Shown piece by piece: positions 8,431 through 16,958 of a stretch of DNA of 64,000 bases. The stretch lies in contig NZ_FMYV01000006.1 of the NCBI RefSeq assembly GCF_900102615.1, forward strand, positions 1 through 64,000. Reading direction: 5' to 3'. Each line of letters begins with the position of its first letter. The first letter of the stretch is position 1. The position numbers were made by a program, and so were the translations under genes. The notes beneath the pieces are model-generated. The model saw only the letters and a list, made by a program, of their open reading frames with translations, was not told where the DNA came from and did no database searches. Source of the DNA: Geotoga petraea. Lineage in GTDB: Bacteria; Thermotogota; Thermotogae; Petrotogales; Petrotogaceae.

Positions 8431-8444
8431 GTCATTTCCCCCTT

Positions 8445-10151
8445 TTATGATAATTTTTTCAATTCGTCTGTAAGTTCATCTACAGCAAAAGGCATTCCAT
8501 TGTATTTTAATAGTTTGTGATCAGCTTTAAATCCGGTTTCAAGTTGAACGATTTTTTCGAACTGTCCGGTTGCGTTGTTTTCCATGAATATTAATTCATC
8601 GGCTTTATCAAAGTATTCATTTGCTTTTTCACTTATTGGGTAAACTTGCGTAAAGTGAAGTAAAGCTATTGAATCATCTTTTAAATTATCTAAAGCTTCT
8701 TTTGCAACATAGTAATTTGAACCCCAAGAAACCAATAGTTTTTTGTAGTTTTCGTTTCCGTATAATTCAGGTTCTAAAGCTTCTTTTTTCAGAGCGTGAA
8801 GCTTTTTTAACCTTTTTTCGTTCATTTTATTTCTGATGTCTAAATCTTCAGTGATATGTCCAGCTTCGTCGTGTTCATCCGAATCAACACCAACAATTCC
8901 TTCTCCATATCCTGGAATTCCTCTTGGGGAAATACCATCTTCTGTTAAAGAATATCTTTTGTAATCTTTATCTGTTTTTATAAATTGTTTTTCTATTTTT
9001 ACATCAGATAAATCAAATTCTTCTACATTGTAGTAAGAATCAACAAAGAATTGATCAGTCAATAAAAATACAGGAATTTGATATTTATCTGCTAAATTAA
9101 ATGCATTTTGAGCTACTGAGAAACCATCTTCGAGTTTTCCCGGAGCAAAAATAGCTCTTGGGAATTCACCGTGTCCAGCATTCATAATTAAATTAAGATC
9201 TTCTTGAGCAGTTCTTGTAGGTAGTCCTGTTGCTGGCCCTGGTCTTTGAGCAACGTGAACTACTACAGGAGTTTCAAGCATTGCTGAGAGCGAAATGCCT
9301 TCGCCCATTAAAGCAAACCCACCGCCAGAAGTTGTTACCATTGATCTTGCTCCAGCATACCAACCACCAATAGCCTGGTTTATAGCTGCAATTTCATCTT
9401 CTGCTTGTTCTACAAGTAGATCGTCAAAAGTTTCAGAAAATCCAGCCATGGCAAGTAAAACTCCCGAGCCAGGTGTCATTGGATATGAGAATATCGAATC
9501 ACATCCCCCAGCTAAAGAACCAAGAGCGATTGCTTCGCTTCCGTTGAATAACAAATTATTTTCTACTTTTTCATTACTTTTAATTTCAATTTTTATTTCT
9601 TTGTTATCATAATATTTTTTGGCTTTTGCAAATCCTTCTTTTGTAGCTTTTATGTTGTTATTTATTATATCTTCGGACTTTTTACCGAAGAATTTTTTCA
9701 TATGTTTTGGTATATTGTCTTCTTTTATTCCGAATAGCCCTAAAACAAACCCCAGAGCAACTATGTTTGAATAAATCTTCCCACCAATATCTTTTGCAAT
9801 ATCGAATATAGGTACGTCAACAACTTTTCCATTTTCTACATTTAAGGATGATTGTTGACATACAACAATCGTTTCATCCGTCACTCTATCATTTAGGTGT
9901 TCTACGGATTTTTTGGTTAAAGGTAGTAAAATATCTATTTTGTGTTTGTGACTTCTTAATGGTTTTGTTCCAACTCTTATTTCAGTAGAGTTACTTCCGC
10001 CTCTGACTCTTGACATGTACTCTTTTGTGGCAAATACATTGTATCCCTCGCTTTTTAAAATTCTTGTAAGTAACTTTTCAATAGTTTGTATTCCCTGCCC
10101 GGCTTCTCCGGAAAGAACTATGGAGACTTCATCTTTGAAGATTGAGTTCAT
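8445..10151 (-). CDS. korA: 2-oxoacid:ferredoxin oxidoreductase, fused gamma-alpha subunit
   Basis: A 568-residue protein with an N-terminal gamma domain (LSGEAGQGIQTIEKLL, then RVRGGSN) of about 180 residues fused to the alpha pyrimidine-binding domain (EAIALGSLAGGCDSIFSYPMTPGSG, VEQAEDEIAAINQAIGGWYAGARSM). This gamma-alpha fusion is standard for the two-subunit KorAB type. ATG at 10151 is preferred over the TTG at 10166 because GGGAGGG lies 6 bases before it. It is the first gene of a three-gene minus-strand set with korB and the peroxiredoxin. Confidence 0.9.
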   Translation of the reverse strand: MNSIFKDEVSIVLSGEAGQGIQTIEKLLTRILKSEGYNVFATKEYMSRVRGGSNSTEIRVGTKPLRSHKHKIDILLPLTKKSVEHLNDRVTDETIVVCQQSSLNVENGKVVDVPIFDIAKDIGGKIYSNIVALGFVLGLFGIKEDNIPKHMKKFFGKKSEDIINNNIKATKEGFAKAKKYYDNKEIKIEIKSNEKVENNLLFNGSEAIALGSLAGGCDSIFSYPMTPGSGVLLAMAGFSETFDDLLVEQAEDEIAAINQAIGGWYAGARSMVTTSGGGFALMGEGISLSAMLETPVVVHVAQRPGPATGLPTRTAQEDLNLIMNAGHGEFPRAIFAPGKLEDGFSVAQNAFNLADKYQIPVFLLTDQFFVDSYYNVEEFDLSDVKIEKQFIKTDKDYKRYSLTEDGISPRGIPGYGEGIVGVDSDEHDEAGHITEDLDIRNKMNEKRLKKLHALKKEALEPELYGNENYKKLLVSWGSNYYVAKEALDNLKDDSIALLHFTQVYPISEKANEYFDKADELIFMENNATGQFEKIVQLETGFKADHKLLKYNGMPFAVDELTDELKKLS

Positions 10152-10317
10152 GTATATCCCTCCCAAATTAGAGTATTGTTAAATTTTGTCTATTATTTTA
10201 AAAATACTATTACTATGTAATTATAACATATTTTTGAAATATATTAATTAAAACCGACTAAATTATTCGGGAATAAAATGTTAAATATCAACAAAATAAA
10301 TTTTTGGTTGACAGTTG

Positions 10318-10326
10318 TGTTATAAT
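10318..10326 (+). promoter_or_regulatory. Extended -10 promoter element
   Basis: TGTTATAAT, an extended -10 match, lies about 40 bases before the ATG at 10368. A TTGACA at 10308 is too close to act as its -35 box. Confidence 0.45.
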
Positions 10327-10367
10327 TTATTAGAACACTATAAAATAAAACAGATGGGGGTGTGGGC

Positions 10368-11459
10368 ATGAAACAGAAGTATCCATATATCTTTAAAGCA
10401 CTTTTAGCAATGGTTTTTGCTATTTTTGCATTTTTAATACCAATTGCAAGTGTAAGACTTGTTTTAGGTCTTATAGCCGTCATAATTCTTTCTTTTAACT
10501 TAAGAAAATTTACTGCGTTTTTTATAACTTTTACCATTTTGTTTTTCTTGATACCATCATTGATAGCTATGTTTTTAACCAATTTTCAGCAACCAGCAGA
10601 ATTTTTAAACAATCTTTTTAGTGGTACAGTTCAGTTTAGTTATAACTCAAGTGAAAGAGGATATGATTATTCTTATGAAGATAATTTGAAAATCATGAGA
10701 GCAGAAAAAGAAATCCCTGCTAACAAAGTTTTAGATATAAAAGGAGATAATATAAACATAAATTTCGATAATGAATCAGATGTTATTGAAATTCCTGAAG
10801 AATTAAGTTATGAAATTGAGAATGGAATTTTGAAAATTTTTTATGACGGAGATTGGTACAATAGAAGGGCTGATATTTCTATTGGAACTGAAAATACGGA
10901 ATATGAGAGTATAGATATTCAAAGCGTTGTTTTAGATGTTAGAGGAGATTTGAAAACGAAAAAACTGAAAATAAACTCAAATAATACAAAGATGTATTTA
11001 GATCTCATAGCTGATAATTTTGATATAGCTTCTACAACAGCAAAATTAGAAGGAGAATTTATCGTAGATAATTTTATCAGTAGTAATACAACTTCAAATT
11101 ATAAAATTAATTATGAGGGAAATAATTTTGATATGAATTCAACTAATGCGGAACTAAATGGTATTTTTAGGTCAAGAGCTATAAGTATAGTAGGAGTGGA
11201 TATTTCAGCATATGTAAGTGTAGAAAAAACAGAATTTATTAGTATCTCTTCCAATATGAGTAACTTAGATATTAAATATTTAGATTTGTGGGAAGGGAGC
11301 AGAACTCTTAATATAAACTCTAAAATTGGGAAGGCTAAAGTTGGAGTAAAAGAAAAGATGTTTACAGCTTCTGGTGATTCCACAGAGAATTATGGAGAGT
11401 TGATCGTCAATACCGAAGGAAGATATAACGTTGAAAAATATACATTTTTAGGATACTGA
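10368..11459 (+). CDS. Membrane protein with beta-rich external domain
   Basis: A 363-residue protein not assigned to a named function. Residues 1-75 hold three or so hydrophobic segments; the rest is a soluble, repetitive beta domain with many short strands rich in Asn, Thr and Ser (for example KINSNNTKMYLDLIADNFDIASTT), like DUF4097/toast-rack adhesin-like domains. GGGGGTG precedes the ATG at 10368; a GTG at 10362 is less well placed. It leads a co-directional group with the GntR regulator and ABC transporter, so it may be a sensor or a target of the same envelope stress response (inference). Confidence 0.75.
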   Translation: MKQKYPYIFKALLAMVFAIFAFLIPIASVRLVLGLIAVIILSFNLRKFTAFFITFTILFFLIPSLIAMFLTNFQQPAEFLNNLFSGTVQFSYNSSERGYDYSYEDNLKIMRAEKEIPANKVLDIKGDNININFDNESDVIEIPEELSYEIENGILKIFYDGDWYNRRADISIGTENTEYESIDIQSVVLDVRGDLKTKKLKINSNNTKMYLDLIADNFDIASTTAKLEGEFIVDNFISSNTTSNYKINYEGNNFDMNSTNAELNGIFRSRAISIVGVDISAYVSVEKTEFISISSNMSNLDIKYLDLWEGSRTLNINSKIGKAKVGVKEKMFTASGDSTENYGELIVNTEGRYNVEKYTFLGY

Positions 11460-11487
11460 TGATTATATTATTTAGGGAAGTGGTTTT

Positions 11488-11853
11488 ATGTTAAATAAAG
11501 TAGATAAACACTCTGGAATTCCAGCGTATTTACAGATTATGAATCAGGTAAAAAAAGAGATTATCCTTGGGAATTTGAAGAATGGGGATCAATTACCCCC
11601 CGTAAGAAAAATGCAGAAAATATTTGGAGTTAATATAAATACAGTTACAAGGGCTTTGGAAAAGCTTTCTTATGAAGGCAAGTTGGAAGCTCAACATGGG
11701 GTGGGATATTTTATCACTTCAGAAGAAAATATTGGAGATGAGGTTTTTTCTAATTTAAAGAATTGTATAAAAAAATTAAAAGAAAGTGATCTTGATCTGA
11801 AAATGTCATTATTACTCTTTGAGGAGGTTTGGAAAGATGAGTCAAACGATTAA
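11488..11853 (+). CDS. GntR family transcriptional regulator, YtrA type
   Basis: A 121-residue DNA-binding repressor-like protein. The winged helix is clear: IPAYLQIMNQVKKEI, GDQLPPVRKM, INTVTRALEKLSYEGKLEAQHGVGYF. The short C-terminal tail with no ligand domain marks the YtrA subfamily, which typically represses an adjacent ABC transporter operon in response to envelope stress or antibiotics. The following permease gene starts inside its 3' end (17-base overlap), confirming co-translation. The effector is unknown. Confidence 0.92.
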   Translation: MLNKVDKHSGIPAYLQIMNQVKKEIILGNLKNGDQLPPVRKMQKIFGVNINTVTRALEKLSYEGKLEAQHGVGYFITSEENIGDEVFSNLKNCIKKLKESDLDLKMSLLLFEEVWKDESND

Positions 11854-12412
11854 GAAACTTGAAGCTTTTTTTATGAAAGAGTTCACAGAAAAAGCTGGTA
11901 GAATAGCAATTTTTTCTTTATTATTTATGATTCCGGAATTTGAAGTTAAAATATTTTTCTTGTTCTTATTTGTGGTGTTTGGATTGGCCTCAGATATAAA
12001 CAATAAAAGATTTTCAACATTAATTTCATTACCATTTTCATATAAAGATGTTTATTTGATGTCGTATACATTTATAGTGACTGTGGTTGCTTTGACCTCC
12101 TTAGCAGGTTCAGCCATATTTTCAGGAAGTATAGAGAATGGAATAGCTAATCTTATCAGTTCTTTGATATTTGTTACTGCCTATTACGGCGTTAGTATTT
12201 TGAGTGTTTCTTTTGGTATGGATAACTTTGGTGTACCTTTTTTAGTTTTGATTGTTGATTCCATAGTTTCCAATATTGGAATAAGTAATATAAATCCATT
12301 TTATGCTTTTAGTCCTACAACACAGGGTATTACATGGCTTGCTGCTATAATCGCCGTTTTAATATTTCTAACAGGGCTTTATGTTTTTGACAAGAAGGGG
12401 GTTCAAAAATGA
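11837..12412 (+). CDS. ABC-2 type permease subunit
   Basis: A 191-residue membrane protein with about five to six hydrophobic segments and no enzymatic motif. GAGGAGG sits 9 bases before the ATG at 11837, which overlaps the regulator gene by 17 bases. Its position between a YtrA-type regulator and an ABC ATPase, and the STLISLPFSYKDVYLM loop typical of ABC-2 permeases, identify it as the membrane partner of the next gene. Transport direction and cargo are not known; related systems export or detoxify antimicrobial compounds. Confidence 0.82.
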   Translation: MSQTIKKLEAFFMKEFTEKAGRIAIFSLLFMIPEFEVKIFFLFLFVVFGLASDINNKRFSTLISLPFSYKDVYLMSYTFIVTVVALTSLAGSAIFSGSIENGIANLISSLIFVTAYYGVSILSVSFGMDNFGVPFLVLIVDSIVSNIGISNINPFYAFSPTTQGITWLAAIIAVLIFLTGLYVFDKKGVQK

Positions 12413-13230
12413 TTGTAGATATAAGAAATATGAGTAAGAGTTTTGGATCCAAATCTGTTTTAAATAACATATCTATAAGTGTAAAAGAAGGTGAAATTTT
12501 CTCTCTTATAGGTCCTAACGGTGCGGGAAAAACTACAACAATGAGGTGTATTTATGGTGATCTAAGGCCAGATGAAGGAGAAATAGATGTTTTTGGGGAA
12601 AAATTTACACAAAAACAAAAAACAAAGATCGCTGTAATGTCTGAAGATAGGTTGACTTTTGGAAGGTTTAACGGAGAAGATTATATGAAGATGTGGGCTA
12701 TGATCTATCCGAATTTTAGTAGAGAAACTTTTTCAGATTTTGCCATTCATTACAAATTTGATTTGAAGCAGAAAATAGATACTTACTCAATGGGTATGAA
12801 AACTTTGTTTCACATTGCTTTGACAGTATCTTCTGGAGCTGATTTGTTGATTTTAGACGAACCAACACAAAATCTTGATCCAGTTATAAGGCATGAGGTT
12901 TTGGAAATGCTGAAAGACTTCGCTAATCAAGAGAAAAAAACTGTTATAATTTCTTCTCACGAGATATACGAGCTCGAAGAAATTTCAACATCTTTTGGAA
13001 TTATTAAAGAAGGAAAGTTGCTATATACAGATACTATAGATGATGCTAAAGATAAACATAGAATTATAAATCAAGGAGAAACCATTCCAGAAGGTGAAGT
13101 AATTGCCAATATAGATGATGAAGTGTTGATCAAAACACAAGAAGAGGTTGGAAGATACCCAACTTTTAGAGAAATTTCTTTGGCATACCTGAGAGAAAAT
13201 AAGGTTTTTAAGCCATTTAATAAAAAATAA
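12409..13230 (+). CDS. ABC transporter ATP-binding protein
   Basis: A 273-residue nucleotide-binding subunit: Walker A GPNGAGKTTT near residue 35, a degenerate signature YSMGMKT, Walker B LLILDEPTQNLDP and switch region ISSHEIYE. The degenerate signature (SMGMK for SGGQ) is common in ABC-2/YtrB-like ATPases. The ATG overlaps the permease stop by 4 bases. A terminator hairpin follows immediately, closing the four-gene group from 10368. Confidence 0.93.
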   Translation: MIVDIRNMSKSFGSKSVLNNISISVKEGEIFSLIGPNGAGKTTTMRCIYGDLRPDEGEIDVFGEKFTQKQKTKIAVMSEDRLTFGRFNGEDYMKMWAMIYPNFSRETFSDFAIHYKFDLKQKIDTYSMGMKTLFHIALTVSSGADLLILDEPTQNLDPVIRHEVLEMLKDFANQEKKTVIISSHEIYELEEISTSFGIIKEGKLLYTDTIDDAKDKHRIINQGETIPEGEVIANIDDEVLIKTQEEVGRYPTFREISLAYLRENKVFKPFNKK

Positions 13231-13254
13231 AAAACGGGCCTAAGCCCGTTTTTT
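13231..13254. terminator. Bidirectional terminator
   Basis: AAAACGGGC/GCCCGTTTT with a CTAA loop, A-run on the left and T-run on the right, lies between two convergent genes and can serve both. Confidence 0.9.
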
Positions 13255-13255
13255 A

Positions 13256-15136
13256 CTATTCAAAATCAACATTATCTACGTACCAATCTATATTATAAAG
13301 GTTTTCATCACTGATTTGAGTGTTTCTTTCTATCCTCAACATACCCTTGTTATCTTTTATAGGCCCTGTGAAAGGATGATAGAGTTCTTCAACGATCGAT
13401 TTTTTAATTGATTCTATCATTGTTTTTGTTTGTGGGTTTACGTCTTTTCCCATTTCTGCAATATCCACGATCCCTGATTTCATGCCTCCCCAGAATTTTT
13501 CTATTTCGTTTGATCCACCGAATAGATCAAAGAAAGAGAAGTTGGAACCTTGTAATACGTCATCTATTATTCTTGAGTAATATTTGCCCCAATTCCATAC
13601 TACAGATGTCAAAACTTTGTCATAAGTGCCGCTCATATCGTAGTGATATCCTATAGAATATAAATTGTTTTCAGCAGCTACTTTTATGACTTCACATGAA
13701 TCCTGATGATGAGTTAATACATCAGCATTTTTTTGATTTATCAAGTATTCGGCAGATTTTCTTTCGTATTCTCTGTTGTTCCAGGTATTTGTCCACGATA
13801 TTTCCACGTGAGCATCTGTATTTACCGATTTCGCGCCAAGTGCAAAAGCGTCTATACCCATTACAACTTCTGGAATCCCAAAAGGAGCTACATAACCAAT
13901 GACGTTTGTTTTTGTTTTAATTCCTGCTAAAATACCTGCTAAGTATCTTGGTTCATATAGTCTACCAAAATAAGAATTAATGTTTTCTTTTGTGTTGTAT
14001 CCAGAAAAGTGTACAAATTTAACATTTTGGAATTTATTCTTTTTATTCTCTCCTAAAAAATCGAAACTCGTTGTAAATACTATCTTATAGTCTTCTTTAC
14101 CCAATTGTTGCATTATTTTGTCGTATTCTTCTTTTGAGTTTACATCTTGAAAGTACTTTGTCTCGATATCATTATGAAATTCTTCTTGAACATATCTTCT
14201 TCCCAACTCATGTGAGTAAGTCCATGCAGAGTCTTTTATTTTAGTGTTATATATAAAAGCAACTTTCAATTTTTTCCCAGATGGAACAAATATTTTTGAA
14301 ATATCCCAAATAGATCCACTTTCAGGAGATCTTTCGTCTTCTATTTCTTTTAGTATTACTTTGACCTTGTTTTTCAGCTCTTTGTCTGATGGAGGTAATG
14401 TTTTGCCAAACTTTTTCAAATATCTTAAGAAGGCATCAGCTGGAGTTATATCGAGTTTTTCACCGTTAAGGTTGTCAAAGTGTTTTTTAAAAGGGAGAAA
14501 ATACTCGTTTATGAAATCTTTGTACTTGTTATCTATTAATTCATCGTGTACTTTATGATTTTTTATTATATCGTAGAATTCTTTGAACCTACCCTCTTCT
14601 GTAAACCATATCTCAACTAAACCAGTCTTTTTATTGAAATCCAAAAATTCATAATAAAGTCTTATTTCTTTGTTGTTTTCATCCCATTTAGGAATAAGTC
14701 TGGTTACTTTGGCACTTATAGAGTAGGCTCCTAAATATTTTAATACGGAAACACGTTTATTTCCTTCAACAACATAGTACCAATTTAAATATTCATATAC
14801 TTCTATTGGTTCTCTTATTCCCTCATCGTACTGGATTTTTAATAAGTTTATCCATTTTTGAGAAAATTCAGTATTTTCATCAAATAATGGTTTGAAAGTC
14901 CTCGAAAAAGATAAAGCTCTGGAATGATAATAAGTTCCCTGGATTTTTTCCAAAGGTAGTTGAATTAAGCCAATTTCTTCTTCTTTAACTATTTCCACAT
15001 TTTCTATTATATCTTCTAAAGCAGGCAGATAGCTTTCTTTCCCGGTTGATGCATTTAACATAAACTCTCTTCGACCAGCTCTTCTTGCTTTTGCGTATTC
15101 TTCAGATAATTTGGTGAAATTGTTCCCTTTGTACAT
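13256..15136 (-). CDS. ParB-like domain fused to BMP/PnrA-type binding domain
   Basis: A 626-residue protein with no signal peptide or lipobox. The N-terminal ~170 residues contain a ParB/sulfiredoxin-like fold signature, IQLPLEKIQGTYYHSRA and WYYVVEGNKRVSVLKYLGA. A helical linker follows. From about residue 290 the sequence is a Basic Membrane Protein (PnrA-like nucleoside-binding) domain: KLKVAFIYN, FVHFSGYN, RYLAGILAG, VIGYVAPFG, TNTWNNREYERKSAEYLINQKNADVLTHHQDS. BMP domains are normally exported lipoproteins of nucleoside importers; this one appears cytoplasmic and has no permease nearby, suggesting a ligand sensor (inference). A phosphoesterase gene lies 10 bases upstream on the same strand. 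Confidence 0.85.
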   Translation of the reverse strand: MYKGNNFTKLSEEYAKARRAGRREFMLNASTGKESYLPALEDIIENVEIVKEEEIGLIQLPLEKIQGTYYHSRALSFSRTFKPLFDENTEFSQKWINLLKIQYDEGIREPIEVYEYLNWYYVVEGNKRVSVLKYLGAYSISAKVTRLIPKWDENNKEIRLYYEFLDFNKKTGLVEIWFTEEGRFKEFYDIIKNHKVHDELIDNKYKDFINEYFLPFKKHFDNLNGEKLDITPADAFLRYLKKFGKTLPPSDKELKNKVKVILKEIEDERSPESGSIWDISKIFVPSGKKLKVAFIYNTKIKDSAWTYSHELGRRYVQEEFHNDIETKYFQDVNSKEEYDKIMQQLGKEDYKIVFTTSFDFLGENKKNKFQNVKFVHFSGYNTKENINSYFGRLYEPRYLAGILAGIKTKTNVIGYVAPFGIPEVVMGIDAFALGAKSVNTDAHVEISWTNTWNNREYERKSAEYLINQKNADVLTHHQDSCEVIKVAAENNLYSIGYHYDMSGTYDKVLTSVVWNWGKYYSRIIDDVLQGSNFSFFDLFGGSNEIEKFWGGMKSGIVDIAEMGKDVNPQTKTMIESIKKSIVEELYHPFTGPIKDNKGMLRIERNTQISDENLYNIDWYVDNVDFE

Positions 15137-15146
15137 TTTTATCCCC

Positions 15147-15869
15147 TCACTTAAAAATTACAGTAGTTGTTTTTATCTCTTTTATGTTCTTTATCGAAAC
15201 CACTTTTTTATTGATTTCATCATATTTTATGAATTTAACAGGTTCAGAATTGATCAAATAAGTTTCTTTTCCTTCTTTTTTTAATAAAAAATCGAATTGT
15301 TGAAAAGCGTAGTTTCTATGTAAATGGCCGTATAACCACAATTTTGGTGAATATTTATTGAAAATTTCAGTTAATTTTTCCGAAGGTTGATGGTATCTGT
15401 CATATTTTTCGAGAGTATTTTTAATCAGGGGTGGAGTGTGAGATACCATGATGTCTAAGCTATTTTGCCGTTTTAGCAGCATTTTTATGCTCAAATCTCT
15501 TTTCAGTTTAGTTACATCTTTTTCTGAAAAGTGGAATGGCGGCTTCCCATATGATAAAGCTCCAGAAAAACCAGCTATACATACATCTTTTTTTATATAT
15601 TTTTTTACATTAATAATTCCATGATTTAATACAAAAAAACCTTTGTATATTTTGGAAAATTTTTCGTTTTCATCTATATAGGGGTTTTTAAAATATTTTT
15701 CATCGTGATTACCATGGATTATGATGTTGAATCTGGCCTTAAACTCATTAGCCATATAATCCATATAACCAGGTGAAAGATCACCACAACCTATTAGTAA
15801 ATCATAAGTTTTCTTGTCTTTATTTTTTATAGCTTTTTCATCATCAGAAACAGCAACTATATCTATCAT
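15147..15869 (-). CDS. Calcineurin-like metallophosphoesterase
   Basis: A 240-residue two-metal phosphoesterase: AVSDDEKA at the N-terminus (the SD-D/E-E variant of the usual DxH seen in a Clostridia-type subfamily), IGCGDLSPGY, IIHGNHDEKY, MVSHTPPL and YGHLHRN. It is cytoplasmic. It is directly upstream of, and probably co-transcribed with, the ParB-like/BMP fusion gene. Substrate unknown; a nucleotide would fit the neighbour's likely nucleoside-binding domain, but this is inference. Confidence 0.88.
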   Translation of the reverse strand: MIDIVAVSDDEKAIKNKDKKTYDLLIGCGDLSPGYMDYMANEFKARFNIIIHGNHDEKYFKNPYIDENEKFSKIYKGFFVLNHGIINVKKYIKKDVCIAGFSGALSYGKPPFHFSEKDVTKLKRDLSIKMLLKRQNSLDIMVSHTPPLIKNTLEKYDRYHQPSEKLTEIFNKYSPKLWLYGHLHRNYAFQQFDFLLKKEGKETYLINSEPVKFIKYDEINKKVVSIKNIKEIKTTTVIFK

Positions 15870-15915
15870 GATTTTACCTTCTTTTAATAGGATTGGTTAT
15901 TTAAATTATATCATG

Positions 15916-15944
15916 AAAAAACCTCTCGAATAATATCGAGAGGT
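15916..15944 (-). terminator. Rho-independent terminator
   Basis: ACCTCTCGA/TCGAGAGGT with a 6-base loop, then a T-run on the minus strand (A-run 15916-15921), follows the osmoprotectant-binding gene. Confidence 0.88.
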
Positions 15945-15961
15945 CGTTTAAAATATATTTT

Positions 15962-16855
15962 TTAGTTATTATTTATTAAACCAAGCGCTTCTAAAAATCT
16001 TTCTGAGACTATTTCCGGTTCAAGTCCTTCTACATCTACAAGATAATTCAAACGAATAATTATATTTTCGTTCAAATATAGAGTCAAAGGATTCAAAATT
16101 TCCTTTATTTCAGGATATTCTTCTAATGTTTCTTCTCTTACCAAAGCAGCTGGGTAATATAATGGGAAGAAATTTTTGTCGTCTTCTAAGACTTTTAAAT
16201 CATGCTTTAGAATTAAGGCATCTGTTGAATAAACCATGGCAACATCTATATTTCCATTTTCCAATGCTGTATAGGTTAATCCAGCTTCCATAGTTTTTAC
16301 ATTATTTTTATCTACATTCATATCATATGTATCTATTACTGCAAATATTCCATCACTTCTTTTGTAGTATTCAGGATTTACGCCAAAAATAACTTTGTTT
16401 CCATTGTTTATGTAATCTGATAAATCTGATAAAGAATTAATATTGTTTTCTTGTGCGAATTCGTTTCTAACTGCTAAACCATAAGTGTTGTTAAAATGGA
16501 TCATATCTAGCCAAACTATGCCGTATTCTTCTTGGTCAATTTTTTTTACCTTGTTGAATAATTCAACTGGGTCATATATTTGTGTATCTTTTTTAAAATA
16601 AGCTGCCCAGGCTGTTCCTGTGTATTCTGGATAAATATCTATTTGACCAGTTTCCATACCTTTTCTAATAGGCAAAGAAGATAGTCCGAATCTTTTTTGA
16701 ACATCAAAACCGTTATCTTCTAAAAGGTCAACGATCATATTAGAGACTATATAGCCTTCTGTGAACATTTTTGAGCCTACAACTACGCTTTTAGAAAAAG
16801 CAAAAGAACTCATGATTACCAAAACCAAAATTATTGCTATTAAAGTTTTTTTCAT
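15962..16855 (-). CDS. Glycine betaine/osmoprotectant-binding protein (OpuCC/OsmX-like)
   Basis: A 297-residue secreted substrate-binding protein. A typical signal peptide (MKKTLIAIILVLVIMSSFAFS) precedes the mature start KSVVVGSKMFTEGYIVSNM, the hallmark of the OpuAC/OsmX family, and EIYPEY-like IDIYPEYTGTAW follows near residue 80. Members bind quaternary amines such as glycine betaine, choline or carnitine. The start at 16855 has GGGAGGG 6 bases upstream. No permease or ATPase gene for it lies in the window, so it must work with components encoded elsewhere. Confidence 0.9.
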   Translation of the reverse strand: MKKTLIAIILVLVIMSSFAFSKSVVVGSKMFTEGYIVSNMIVDLLEDNGFDVQKRFGLSSLPIRKGMETGQIDIYPEYTGTAWAAYFKKDTQIYDPVELFNKVKKIDQEEYGIVWLDMIHFNNTYGLAVRNEFAQENNINSLSDLSDYINNGNKVIFGVNPEYYKRSDGIFAVIDTYDMNVDKNNVKTMEAGLTYTALENGNIDVAMVYSTDALILKHDLKVLEDDKNFFPLYYPAALVREETLEEYPEIKEILNPLTLYLNENIIIRLNYLVDVEGLEPEIVSERFLEALGLINNN

Positions 16856-16958
16856 TTTTATCCCTCCCAATTATGATTTTATTTGTCGGTTTAATTACAT
16901 ATATATAATATCATAAAAATAAAATAATTTCTAAAATTAACAAAAAAGAAAAGAAGAT

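Noticed and set aside
10308-10326. TTGACA and TATAAT close together upstream of the 10368 gene
   Set aside because: Only 7 bases separate them, so they cannot be one sigma-70 promoter. Only the extended -10 is kept.
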